The notes: a model not told the origin generated them from the sequence alone. A stretch of DNA of 7,136 nucleotides from Ktedonobacterales bacterium (GCA_025450405.1 JANWHL010000111.1:1-7136), one strand, 5' to 3'; counted from the stretch's first letter, positions 1-6,161 are shown. Translations and numbers: made by a program.

Positions 1-1887
1 GCGCTCAGCCCGCCGCGCCACCCCCCGCCCACGCTTCCGACCGGCCCGCGGCTCCGGCCCTTGGACCACCTCGGCCTGGACCTCCGCCGACTGGACCCCC
101 GCCGCGTCGCGCGCGGCCGCCAGCGGCGCGCGCTCGCCGCCTCCCAGCAGCGCCCCCGCCACGGCCGCGGCCACGCGCAGGATAGGCCCACGCGAGCGGT
201 AGTTCGTCCGCAGCGGATAGGCCCCCGCGCCCGGATACTCCTCGTGGAAGCGCGTTAGGTTGGCCGGCGAGGCACCGCGGAAACGATAGATCGCCTGGTC
301 GGCGTCGCCCACGGCCCAGAGCGGTCCCGCCGGACCCGCCAGCACGCGCAGCAGCACGCCCATCGCCCGGTTGATGTCCTGAAACTCGTCCACCAGGATG
401 TGCCCATACCGGCCCCGCAGGTCCGCGAGCACCTCGGGATGCTCCTCAAGCAGACGCACCGCCAGCCGGATCAGGTCGCCGTAATCGGCATCCCCAGTCG
501 CCGCCAGCCCCGCCTGGTAGGCCTGGTAGACCCGCGCCACCTCCACCGCGCGCGTCCCCGCCAGCCGATCCTCGGGCGCGCGCGCCGCCACTATCATGCC
601 CACCGCCAGCTCCAGGTAGCGCTCGGGGCCGGCCAGCTCGTCCTTGGCGCGCGAGATCGCGCCCAGCAGCGCGGGGAAGTGCAGCGCGGGCGCCGCCAGC
701 GGCTGATAGTACGCCAGCGCGAGGTCGCGCGCCAGCCGGCGCAGCAGCAGATAGCCCTCCGCCTCGGCGATCACCCGGTAATCCGGCCGCAGCCCCACCA
801 GTGGTGCGTAGCGCCGCAAGAGGTCGCCGCAGAACGCGTGGATCGTGCTGATCACCGGCTGCGCGGCCATGGCCGCCGCATCCGCCGTGTCCGCGGACCC
901 GTCCCCGTCCTCCGCGCCATCCGGCACCCGCTCCAGGGCCAGCAGCGCCGCCACACGCTCGCGCATCTCCTGCGCCGCCCTGGTAGAGAACGTCAGCGCC
1001 AGGATGCGTCCCGGATCGACCCCGTCGTCCAGCACCAGGTGCGCCACGCGTCCCACCAGCGTGCTCGTCTTCCCGGTCCCCGGTCCAGCCACCACCAGCG
1101 CGGGAGCATGCGCCGCCGCCGCCACCCGCTGCGAATCGTCGAGTCGGGGACGGGCCGGCGACCCACCGGCGTGCCCCTGTGCCTCCGGTCCACCCGCCAC
1201 ACCGCCCGCGCCAGGCAGCAGCAGCGCGCCCAACGCCTGGCGTACGGCATCCTCCGAGACGCCGAACCGCTCCGCCAGCGTCCGCGGCGCGAGACCTGGC
1301 CGTCCACCCGCGCCCAGATAGAGCGCGACCAGCCGCTCCGGCGGCAGCAACAGCGCCGCCGCGAACGCGTTGGCCTCGCTCTCGCGCCGGGCGCGTGCGC
1401 TATACGCCTGGCCCGGCCGCAGCGCCTCATCGCTCAGGCTGAGCGCGTCGACCGGCGCCTCCAGGTCCGCGTCGTCGCACGGCTCGGCCGCCCGATCATC
1501 CGGATCGTCCGCGGCTACCTCCACACCCGGCGCGCCTGGCGTGCCTAGCAGCGCGGCCACCGGCGCTGGTGGACCCGCCACCCGGTGCAGCACCGCGTGC
1601 CCCAGTTCGTGGGCCAGCGTGAAGCGTCGCACCGGCTCTGGCAGCCCGTCGCGGATGAAGATCAGGTCCTCACCCGGCTCCAGCCAGCCGAGTGTGCCAC
1701 CCTGGCGCGTCGCCTGGTGGAACGGCACCACTTCCATGCCCAGCCGCTCCGCGATGGCGTCCACCGGCGTCGCGGGCCTGTCTGAGCCGTCCATGCCCGG
1801 CCCGGCGCGCCCCTCGGCGACGGCGCCCGCCGCTCGCCACTCCAGCAGGCGCCGCGCGGCCACGCGGGCGCGGAGAAGATGGTCCAC
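1..1887 (-). CDS. ImmA/IrrE metallopeptidase - UvrD/Rep helicase fusion (3'-truncated)
   Basis: The frame is open from a GTG at 1887 to the window edge (629 codons seen). A stop at 1909-1911 closes it upstream, and GGGAG lies 6 nt before the GTG, which decides the start. Residues about 30-220 are an ImmA/IrrE (DUF955) domain: the zinc motif HELGH is at 93-97, the third ligand E171 lies in SEANAFAAALLLPP, and the family's LAERFGVSEDAV tail follows at 204-215. A Gly/Ala/Pro-rich linker (about 220-248) leads into an SF1 helicase: Q-motif Gln253, Walker A GPGTGKT 268-274, motif Ia TFSTRAAQEM 299-308, STIHAF near 330, DEFQD 500-504, GDADQAIYRFRGA 527-539, and LRTNYRS 559-565. The remaining helicase motifs lie outside the window. 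UvrD-type enzymes translocate 3'-5' on single-stranded DNA; IrrE-type domains cleave repressors in stress responses. Joining the two suggests a DNA-damage-linked protease-motor, which is inference. Both active-site sets are intact in the part seen. Confidence 0.93.
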   Translation of the reverse strand, partial: MDHLLRARVAARRLLEWRAAGAVAEGRAGPGMDGSDRPATPVDAIAERLGMEVVPFHQATRQGGTLGWLEPGEDLIFIRDGLPEPVRRFTLAHELGHAVLHRVAGPPAPVAALLGTPGAPGVEVAADDPDDRAAEPCDDADLEAPVDALSLSDEALRPGQAYSARARRESEANAFAAALLLPPERLVALYLGAGGRPGLAPRTLAERFGVSEDAVRQALGALLLPGAGGVAGGPEAQGHAGGSPARPRLDDSQRVAAAAHAPALVVAGPGTGKTSTLVGRVAHLVLDDGVDPGRILALTFSTRAAQEMRERVAALLALERVPDGAEDGDGSADTADAAAMAAQPVISTIHAFCGDLLRRYAPLVGLRPDYRVIAEAEGYLLLRRLARDLALAYYQPLAAPALHFPALLGAISRAKDELAGPERYLELAVGMIVAARAPEDRLAGTRAVEVARVYQAYQAGLAATGDADYGDLIRLAVRLLEEHPEVLADLRGRYGHILVDEFQDINRAMGVLLRVLAGPAGPLWAVGDADQAIYRFRGASPANLTRFHEEYPGAGAYPLRTNYRSRGPILRVAAAVAGALLGGGERAPLAAARDAAGVQSAEVQAEVVQGPEPRAGRKRGRGVARRAER

Positions 1888-1934
1888 AGGCTGCTCCCGC
1901 TGGCTCGGCTACACGCGCTTCCCACCGCATAGAA

Positions 1935-1953
1935 CACGGGTTCCTGCCCCGTG
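1935..1953. repeat. Inverted repeat at the predicted start site of the helicase gene
   Basis: CACGGG (1935-1940) and CCCGTG (1948-1953) are perfect 6-bp arms around a 7-nt spacer. The repeat sits directly downstream of the TGGTACAAT element and covers the predicted transcription start. This is a classic place for a repressor operator. As RNA it would also form a small hairpin at the very 5' end of the transcript. Confidence 0.4.
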
Positions 1954-1954
1954 C

Positions 1955-1963
1955 ATTGTACCA
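1955..1963 (-). promoter_or_regulatory. Extended -10 element for the ImmA/IrrE-UvrD gene
   Basis: Read on the minus strand this is TGGTACAAT: a TG-N extension plus TACAAT, five of six matches to TATAAT. No convincing -35 lies 16-18 bp upstream, which is tolerated in extended -10 promoters. Transcription would begin near 1948, giving a leader of about 60 nt before the GTG at 1887. In such GC-rich DNA a match this good is unlikely to be noise, but it rests on pattern alone. Confidence 0.45.
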
Positions 1964-2212
1964 CGCGGGCGGGCTCAGCAGACAGGCTTAGCAAGCTGGC
2001 ACCATGTAGAGCTTCCGCTCATTGCGTGGGACTTCCACGTTGTCAGCCTCCATGCCTATACTGGTGAGGTACAGGCTCCTCAGCGATGGTAGGCCGCTCG
2101 TTTGAATGTGGCTCCGCCGGGTCGATCCCCAGTCGCCGTAGGGCGACTTCGTGGCCGCGGGCCATCCAAGTGCGAATTCATTCACCGGCCCCTTGCTCGT
2201 GCCGCTATGCTC

Positions 2213-2227
2213 CAATGCTTGGCATTG
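2213..2227. repeat. Small inverted repeat before the 92-residue gene
   Basis: CAATGC (2213-2218), a TTG spacer and GCATTG (2222-2227) form a perfect dyad ending about 4 nt before the GGAGG ribosome binding site of the gene starting at 2243. A weak -10-like TATGCT lies at 2206-2211, with TTCACC at 2181-2186 (19-bp spacing, poor). The dyad could be an operator or a small hairpin next to the ribosome binding site. It is short enough to arise by chance. Confidence 0.3.
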
Positions 2228-2242
2228 CCCTCGGAGGCTCCC

Positions 2243-2521
2243 ATGAAGCGCATTCAGGGCGATTTCAATACAATAGCCAGCGAGCCCATCGACGTCATCA
2301 AATTTGGCACGCGGCAGGAGCGGGAGGAGCTTCCACGTTTGGGCCTCCAGGAGGGCGAGCGCGTGCTCCTGTTCGACGGCGAAGGGCTCGAGGGAGAAGC
2401 CATCCTCTCGCGGACCGGAAGCGATGCGTGGATGGCTGACCCGGATCCGGCGACCTGGCGCGATACAGGACCGCAAGCCTCCCCACGGCCATCACTTGGA
2501 GAGCAGGAGCCCGTCGGCTGA
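2243..2521 (+). CDS. Hypothetical 92-residue protein
   Basis: The ATG at 2243 is preceded by a strong GGAGG with about 6-nt spacing (2233-2237), which favours it over more upstream in-frame starts. The protein is small, acidic and soluble, with no signal peptide or membrane segment. It begins MKRIQGDFN and continues with EREELPRLGLQEGERVLLFD, GEGLEGEAILSR and a Trp-rich stretch (DAWMADPDPATWRD). Residues 30-65 have the alternating hydrophobic/charged look of a small beta-rich barrel. The tail from about 75 is Pro/Gly-rich and probably disordered. I do not recognise a family. It is divergent from the helicase gene and convergent with the nuclease-like gene, 9 nt away. Its codon use is less GC3-biased than that of its neighbours. 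An antisense frame (1988-2476) is open here but less convincing. Confidence 0.62.
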   Translation: MKRIQGDFNTIASEPIDVIKFGTRQEREELPRLGLQEGERVLLFDGEGLEGEAILSRTGSDAWMADPDPATWRDTGPQASPRPSLGEQEPVG

Positions 2522-2536
2522 GGCATCGTGTCAGCC
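2516..2536. repeat. Dyad containing the stop codons of two convergent genes
   Basis: GGCTGA (2516-2521) and TCAGCC (2531-2536) are perfect arms around a 9-nt loop. The left arm ends in the TGA of the plus-strand gene; the right arm begins with the reversed TGA of the minus-strand gene. It could serve as a compact bidirectional transcript end, although neither side has a T-run, so intrinsic termination is doubtful. Confidence 0.3.
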
Positions 2537-3229
2537 AAGCAGCGAGCGACCAAGATCGGCTGGCAACGCGTGGCGCGCCGTGGGGTTCCGCCAGAGACTC
2601 AGCCGCGCCGCGCTCGCCAGGTCCCACTCGGCGGCGCGCAGCACCCCGCTCAAGCGCGCGATCTCGCGCGTGTAGTCGCGTGCGCCCGCCAGCCCCACGC
2701 GCTGAAAGGCCGCGTCCTCACCGCGCTGGGCGCGCTGGCCCAGCGCGCGGATGGCCGTCTCCACCGGACACGGCTCCGCGATCGCCGCGGCGGTGCCCAC
2801 CAGCACCACGTTGATGGCCCCGGTCGGGAGCTGGCCCAGCTTGCCGCCGAGCACCTCGGCCCACTTCGCCGCCGTCAGGTCCGCGCGCACATGCGTGATC
2901 TCGATGTGGCACGTCGTATTCACGCGGAAGGTCGCCGTCAGGTCGGGCCCGCGCACCTTGTGCGCCGCGAAGGTCTCATACGCCACGACGAAGCGCCGGT
3001 CGGCCAGCAGCCGCGCCGCCATCCACAGCTCGAGCCACAGGTCCTGCCAGCTCTCCGGCCCCTCCAGCGTCCGCGCCTTCTTGTGGATCTTGGTCTGGTA
3101 CTGGGCGAGGAAGGCGGAGAACCGTGGAGTGGCGAGCATCCGCTCGGCGCAGCGAACCGCCAGCGGGTGCGTCATCCCGCCGAAGAGATCCGTGAGCAGC
3201 TCACGCTCCGCGACTCGCAACTCGCGCAT
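2531..3229 (-). CDS. Conserved-type hypothetical protein with PD-(D/E)XK nuclease-like pattern
   Basis: I take the ATG at 3229, giving 232 residues. It follows the TGA of the upstream gene by 4 nt and is preceded by GGGA/GAGG, whereas the in-frame ATG at 3283 would overlap that gene by 50 nt and lacks a ribosome binding site. Residues 1-75 are helical (DLWLELWMAARLLADRR at 63-79). Next come FVVAYE (80-85), GPDLTATF (94-101) and CHIEITHV (107-114), then KLGQLP (130-135) and a hydrophobic strand INVVLVG (139-145). Helix-Glu, then PD, then E-x-[KT], then a beta strand resembles the PD-(D/E)XK fold, with D96 and E110 as candidate metal ligands but Thr112 where Lys is usual. This is inference from pattern. 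There is no signal peptide or membrane helix. Tight spacing suggests co-transcription with the methionine/folate enzyme. The function is unknown. Confidence 0.82.
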   Translation of the reverse strand: MRELRVAERELLTDLFGGMTHPLAVRCAERMLATPRFSAFLAQYQTKIHKKARTLEGPESWQDLWLELWMAARLLADRRFVVAYETFAAHKVRGPDLTATFRVNTTCHIEITHVRADLTAAKWAEVLGGKLGQLPTGAINVVLVGTAAAIAEPCPVETAIRALGQRAQRGEDAAFQRVGLAGARDYTREIARLSGVLRAAEWDLASAARLSLWRNPTARHALPADLGRSLLG

Positions 3230-3233
3230 GGCC

Positions 3234-5291
3234 TCATCCCACCAGTTCCCTCGCCAGTTCGCCGACGAGGTCGTAGCGGCCATAAGAGGGCATGAGGTAG
3301 CAGCCCTGGATCAGCCCGCGCTCCCGCGCCGCGCGGATCACCTCGCCCGCCAGCTCGATCCCCGCCTCGCGCGCCCGGTCTCCCGCGTCCCGCAGCCGCA
3401 GGCGCACCGCCTCCGGGATCGTGATCCCCGGCACCTCGTTGTGCAGGTACTCGGCGTGCTTGAAGCTGTGGAGCGGGATCATCCCGAGGACCACCGGCAC
3501 CTCCACCGCACCGAAGCGCTCGTAGAACCGTTCGAGCGGCTCGATGTCGTAGATCGGCTGCGTCATCACGTACTGCGCACCCGCCTCCAGCTTGCGCCGC
3601 AGCCGCGCCAGCTCCAGATCCGTTTCCGTCAGTGGCTCCCCCCGCTCCTCCGCCCGGCCATCCCCGTCGGCCAGCTTGCGCCGCGCGCGCTCGCGCGCCT
3701 CGTCAATGGCCGCATCCTCCATGTTCAGGTTCAGCGCCGCCCCGATGTGGAAGGCCGAGTCCGCCCCCAGCGGCGCGCCCGCCGCGTCCTGGCCCGCGTT
3801 CATGCCGCGCAGGATGCGGATGAGCCCCACCGAGTCCACGTCCCAGACCCCCGTGAGGTTGGGATACGTCCCCGCATGCAGCGGATCGCCCGTCAGCGCC
3901 AGGATATTGCGGATGCCCAGCGCGTGCGCCCCCAGCAGGTCCGACTGGATCGCCATCAGGTTGCGGTCGCGCGTGGTGAAGTGGACGATCGGCTCGATGT
4001 CCAGCGCGTCGCGCAGCAGCCGCGCCAGCGCCAGGCAGCTCATGCGCACGCGCGCCATCGGGCTGTCGGCGATGTTGATGAACTCCACGCCCATTTCGCG
4101 CAATTGCTCCGCCCCCGCGAGGATCTTGGTCGGGTTCAGCCCCTTGGGCGGGTCCAGCTCTACACTGACCGCGAACCGGCCCGCCGCCAGTGCCGATGCC
4201 AGCCGCGTTGGCGGCGCGGCCGCCGCGGCCACCGGCGCGCCGGTCTCGTCGCTCGCGACCACCGTCCGCTCGCGCACCGCCGTGACGACCCCGCCACCCA
4301 CGGCACTGGCCGCGCGGCCATCCCCGGCCACCGCGAAGCCGCGGCGCTCCGCCTCCGGCAGCAGCTCACCCAGCGCCTCGCGCATCGCCGCCACATGCCG
4401 CGGCGTGGTCCCGCAGCAGCCGCCGATCAGCCGCACGCCACCACGCGCGAAGCGGCGCGCGTAGTCGGCGAAGTACGCCGGGCTGGAAACATAGATGAAC
4501 CGCTGCTCGATCCGCGTCGGCAGGCCAGCGTTGGGCTGGGCTGAGAGGAATGGCCCATCGACATCGGGGTCGCGCCCCAGCGCCAGGATCGCCGCCCGCA
4601 TCTCCTCCACGGCATCGAAGGTCCCCGCCGGGCCCACGCCACAGTTGGCCCCCAGCACGTCCACCCCCGCCTCCGCCAGCGCCCGCGCCACCCGCGCCGG
4701 ACCCTGCCCCGCGAGCGTCTGCCCGTCCTCAGTGAAGGTCACCTGGGCCACCACCGGCAGATCGCCCACGTCGTGGGCCGCCAGCACCGCCTGCTCCAGC
4801 TCCAGCAGGTTCGAGAACGTCTCCAGGATCACCAGGTCGGCGCCGCCCTCCATCAGGGCACCGATCTGCGCACGGAAGGCCGCGCGCAGCTCCGCCAGCC
4901 GCTCGGCGTCGCGCAGGCCCAGCAGCGGTGTCTGCGGCTGACCCGAAGGCCCCACCGCCCCAGCCACGAAGACCGGCTGGCCCGCCACCTCGCGCGCCTC
5001 GCGCGCGAGCTGCGCCCCGCGCCGGTTGATCTCACGCGCGCGATCCTCCAGACCATAGGGCGCCAGCTTGAAGCGATTCGCCCCGAAGGTGTTGGTCTCG
5101 ATGATCTGCGCCCCGGCGCCGATGTAGTCGCGGTGGATGGACTGGACCAGCGCCGGCTCGGTCAGCACCAGCTCGTCAAAGCAGCGCCCGTGCGTCAGCG
5201 CCTCCGAGCCGCGCGCGTAGAGCTGTGTGCCCATCGCCCCATCACAGAGCAATGGACCCTGGCGGAGGCGTTCGAGAAATGGCTGCGGCAT
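3234..5291 (-). CDS. yitJ: Bifunctional homocysteine S-methyltransferase / 5,10-methylenetetrahydrofolate reductase
   Basis: The 685-residue product carries two cytosolic enzymes of methionine synthesis. Residues 1-305 are the homocysteine methyltransferase barrel: GAMGTQLYARG at 18-28, ETNTFGANR at 65-73, GANCGVGP with C217, and GGCCGTTPRH with C292 and C293. These are the three Cys ligands of the catalytic zinc. A variable Ala-rich linker spans about 310-365. Residues 366-685 are the flavin-dependent MTHFR: VSVELDPPKG with catalytic E378, LTGDP at 466-470, and YVMTQPIYD at 574-582. No cobalamin-binding domain is present. The start is the ATG at 5291, with GAGGAA 5 nt upstream; the open frame runs on to 5480, but that extension is low-complexity leader. 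Residues about 522-560 form a charged insert that I do not expect in MTHFR. The symbol follows the Bacillus subtilis enzyme of the same architecture. A long leader with its own promoter precedes it. Confidence 0.97.
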   Translation of the reverse strand: MPQPFLERLRQGPLLCDGAMGTQLYARGSEALTHGRCFDELVLTEPALVQSIHRDYIGAGAQIIETNTFGANRFKLAPYGLEDRAREINRRGAQLAREAREVAGQPVFVAGAVGPSGQPQTPLLGLRDAERLAELRAAFRAQIGALMEGGADLVILETFSNLLELEQAVLAAHDVGDLPVVAQVTFTEDGQTLAGQGPARVARALAEAGVDVLGANCGVGPAGTFDAVEEMRAAILALGRDPDVDGPFLSAQPNAGLPTRIEQRFIYVSSPAYFADYARRFARGGVRLIGGCCGTTPRHVAAMREALGELLPEAERRGFAVAGDGRAASAVGGGVVTAVRERTVVASDETGAPVAAAAAPPTRLASALAAGRFAVSVELDPPKGLNPTKILAGAEQLREMGVEFINIADSPMARVRMSCLALARLLRDALDIEPIVHFTTRDRNLMAIQSDLLGAHALGIRNILALTGDPLHAGTYPNLTGVWDVDSVGLIRILRGMNAGQDAAGAPLGADSAFHIGAALNLNMEDAAIDEARERARRKLADGDGRAEERGEPLTETDLELARLRRKLEAGAQYVMTQPIYDIEPLERFYERFGAVEVPVVLGMIPLHSFKHAEYLHNEVPGITIPEAVRLRLRDAGDRAREAGIELAGEVIRAARERGLIQGCYLMPSYGRYDLVGELARELVG

Positions 5292-5310
5292 GGAGGTTCC
5301 TCGGATATCT

Positions 5311-5350
5311 TCGGCTGTCGCCGGTGGTCGCCGGTGGTCGTCGGCTGTCG
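5311..5350. repeat. Four-unit 10-bp tandem repeat in A-B-B-A order
   Basis: On the plus strand the units are tcggctgtcg (5311-5320), ccggtggtcg (5321-5330), ccggtggtcg (5331-5340) and tcggctgtcg (5341-5350). The two inner units are identical, the two outer units are identical, and A and B differ at three positions. The period is close to one helical turn. The array ends about 20 bp from the start codon at 5291, so it is transcribed in the leader. A protein-binding array, an RNA element and a replication-slippage product are all possible. Confidence 0.8.
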
Positions 5351-5374
5351 TCGATGGGTGTCGGTCGCGTCGTC

Positions 5375-5399
5375 GCGCCCGGCCACCCCCGGTGGGCGC
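5375..5399 (-). other. GC-rich hairpin in the yitJ leader
   Basis: GCGCCC (minus strand 5399-5394) pairs with GGGCGC (5380-5375). The interior can pair further through CCACC and GGTGG. It lies about 85 nt upstream of the start codon. It has no following T-run, so it is a structural element rather than an intrinsic terminator. No known RNA family is recognised. Confidence 0.35.
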
Positions 5400-5438
5400 G
5401 CTGGACCCCGGCGTCCGCACGCCCGGGCGCTCCCGCTG

Positions 5439-5444
5439 ATTATA
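5439..5444 (-). promoter_or_regulatory. -10 box (TATAAT) of the methyltransferase/MTHFR gene
   Basis: The minus strand reads TATAAT, a perfect consensus in DNA of very high GC. G occupies the -14 position, but the -35 position has only weak matches (CCGGAC at 17 bp). Initiation near 5432 would give a leader of about 140 nt. The weak -35 suggests a factor-assisted or alternative-sigma promoter. Confidence 0.5.
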
Positions 5445-5585
5445 ACCCATCGGACCCGCCAGTCCGGCAGAACCGCGCACGGGCCATTACCCGTTTCGGG
5501 CCGGCGGTCGCCCCGCGTGTTTCGTGCGTCGCGCCGCTCGCCGTGCCAGGCGGATCGCGTGTCCCAGCGCGCGTCGCGGCCGAGT

Positions 5586-6161
5586 CTACGCCGCCACCCG
5601 TGCGTCCGCTGGCTGACCAGCTTCGGCCGGGGCAACAACCACCGCGGTGCCCGCGATCCAGTCGTAGACCGTCTGGTGGGTCCGGCTGACGATCATCGTC
5701 ACGAGGTACGCGCCCACCAGGATCCAGACCAGCACCAGCCCCGCCGTGATCAGCGGCGACGGCGTGGCGGGAGCGAGCGGCCATCCGGGAATGCGCCAGA
5801 GGCAGGCGTGGGTCAGCTCCCACGGCACGAACTTGAGGACCGAGCGCAGCAGCGAGCGCGGCACGCTCAGCCGGCCGCCCCACCTATCGACGACCCGCAG
5901 TCCCAGCCGGCGCTTGCCCCAGGTGGCCTGCCAGGCGGAGCTTTCACTGAGGGCGAAGTAGAGAATGACCGGCAGCACCAGCAGCAAGAACGCGCTGAAT
6001 TCGCTCCGATTCGGGTCGGCGAAGAGCGCGCGAAACGCGCCGCGCAGCGGCCCAAACCCCAGGCTGACGCCGACGGCGACCAGCAGGGCGATATAGGCCG
6101 CGATGATCAGGTAATCGAGCAAAAACGCGCCGATGCGCCGCGTGACGCGTGCGTAGATCAT
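5586..6161 (-). CDS. RDD family integral membrane protein
   Basis: The 191-residue protein starts at the ATG at 6161, with AGGA 9 nt upstream; the longer frame to 6410 only reads through tRNA genes. The RDD signature is present: Arg-rich ARVTRRIGAFLLD (4-16) with Asp16 entering helix 1 (about 11-33), helix 2 (about 55-72), then SAWQATWGKRRLGLRVVD (75-92) and PRSLLRSVLKFVPWE (101-115), a third hydrophobic region (about 136-158), and the closing HQTVYDWIAGTAVV (162-175) with Asp167. Length is normal for the family. RDD proteins are small inner-membrane proteins of mostly unknown function; some have been linked to ion transport, which cannot be assigned here. No signal peptide is needed. The gene lies 27 nt downstream of a tRNA gene on the same strand and may share its transcript. 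Confidence 0.92.
   Translation of the reverse strand: MIYARVTRRIGAFLLDYLIIAAYIALLVAVGVSLGFGPLRGAFRALFADPNRSEFSAFLLLVLPVILYFALSESSAWQATWGKRRLGLRVVDRWGGRLSVPRSLLRSVLKFVPWELTHACLWRIPGWPLAPATPSPLITAGLVLVWILVGAYLVTMIVSRTHQTVYDWIAGTAVVVAPAEAGQPADARVAA

Larger units (their letters stand above)
1888..2242. other. Divergent intergenic region
   Basis: These 355 bp separate the minus-strand helicase gene from the plus-strand 92-residue gene. Besides the promoter and dyad next to the helicase gene, I see a perfect hairpin, AGTCGCC-GTAG-GGCGACT, at 2131-2148. It lacks a T-run on either side, so it is not a standard terminator. A TATACT hexamer lies at 2057-2062 on the plus strand without a properly spaced -35. 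From 1980 to about 2110 the DNA is noticeably less GC-rich than the surroundings. I do not accept a gene here. Confidence 0.5.
5292..5585 (-). other. Leader and promoter region of the methyltransferase/MTHFR gene
   Basis: This gene-free stretch of 294 bp lies between the RDD stop and the yitJ start. It holds a perfect TATAAT, a leader of about 140 nt, a GC-rich hairpin, a CGCCCGGGCG palindrome (5420-5429) and a 10-bp tandem repeat close to the ribosome binding site. I looked for SAM-I, SAH, cobalamin and tetrahydrofolate riboswitch signatures and recognised none. No T-run terminator follows the RDD gene, so read-through from upstream is possible. Confidence 0.5.

Noticed and set aside
400..1548. 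Plus-strand open frame of 382 codons
   Set aside because: It is Arg/Gln/His-rich, has no motifs and lies antisense to the well-supported protease-helicase gene. Long antisense frames are expected at this GC content.
2131..2148. AGTCGCC-GTAG-GGCGACT hairpin as a terminator
   Set aside because: The stem is perfect, but there is no T-run on either strand and no gene ends nearby; it is described only as part of the intergenic region.
1988..2476. Minus-strand frame of 162 codons as a gene
   Set aside because: It lies antisense to the 92-residue gene, which has a strong GGAGG. No family or start signal supports it. Its left part is kept only as a low-interest observation.
2730..2748. Perfect 9-bp inverted repeat (GCGCGCTGG / CCAGCGCGC)
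   Set aside because: It lies within the nuclease-like coding sequence and encodes ordinary Leu-Gly-Gln-Arg-Ala codons; it is most likely a by-product of GC-rich codon use.
3230..3283. Upstream ATG at 3283 for the nuclease-like protein
   Set aside because: It would overlap the yitJ coding end by 50 nt and has no ribosome binding site, whereas the ATG at 3229 follows the stop by 4 nt with GGGA/GAGG before it.
2751..4544. Plus-strand open frame of 597 codons
   Set aside because: It is opposite the nuclease-like gene and the methyltransferase/MTHFR gene, with low-complexity Arg/Ala/Ser composition and no domain.
5400..5438. Possible SAM or SAH riboswitch core in the yitJ leader
   Set aside because: The GC-rich stems are there, but the conserved SAM-I and SAH core sequences are not seen, and no cobalamin box is present.
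5292..5480. Upstream in-frame extension of the methyltransferase/MTHFR protein to an ATG at 5480
   Set aside because: The extra 63 residues are low-complexity Arg/Gly/Pro with no family similarity, the TATAAT box lies inside them, and the ATG at 5291 has a proper ribosome binding site.
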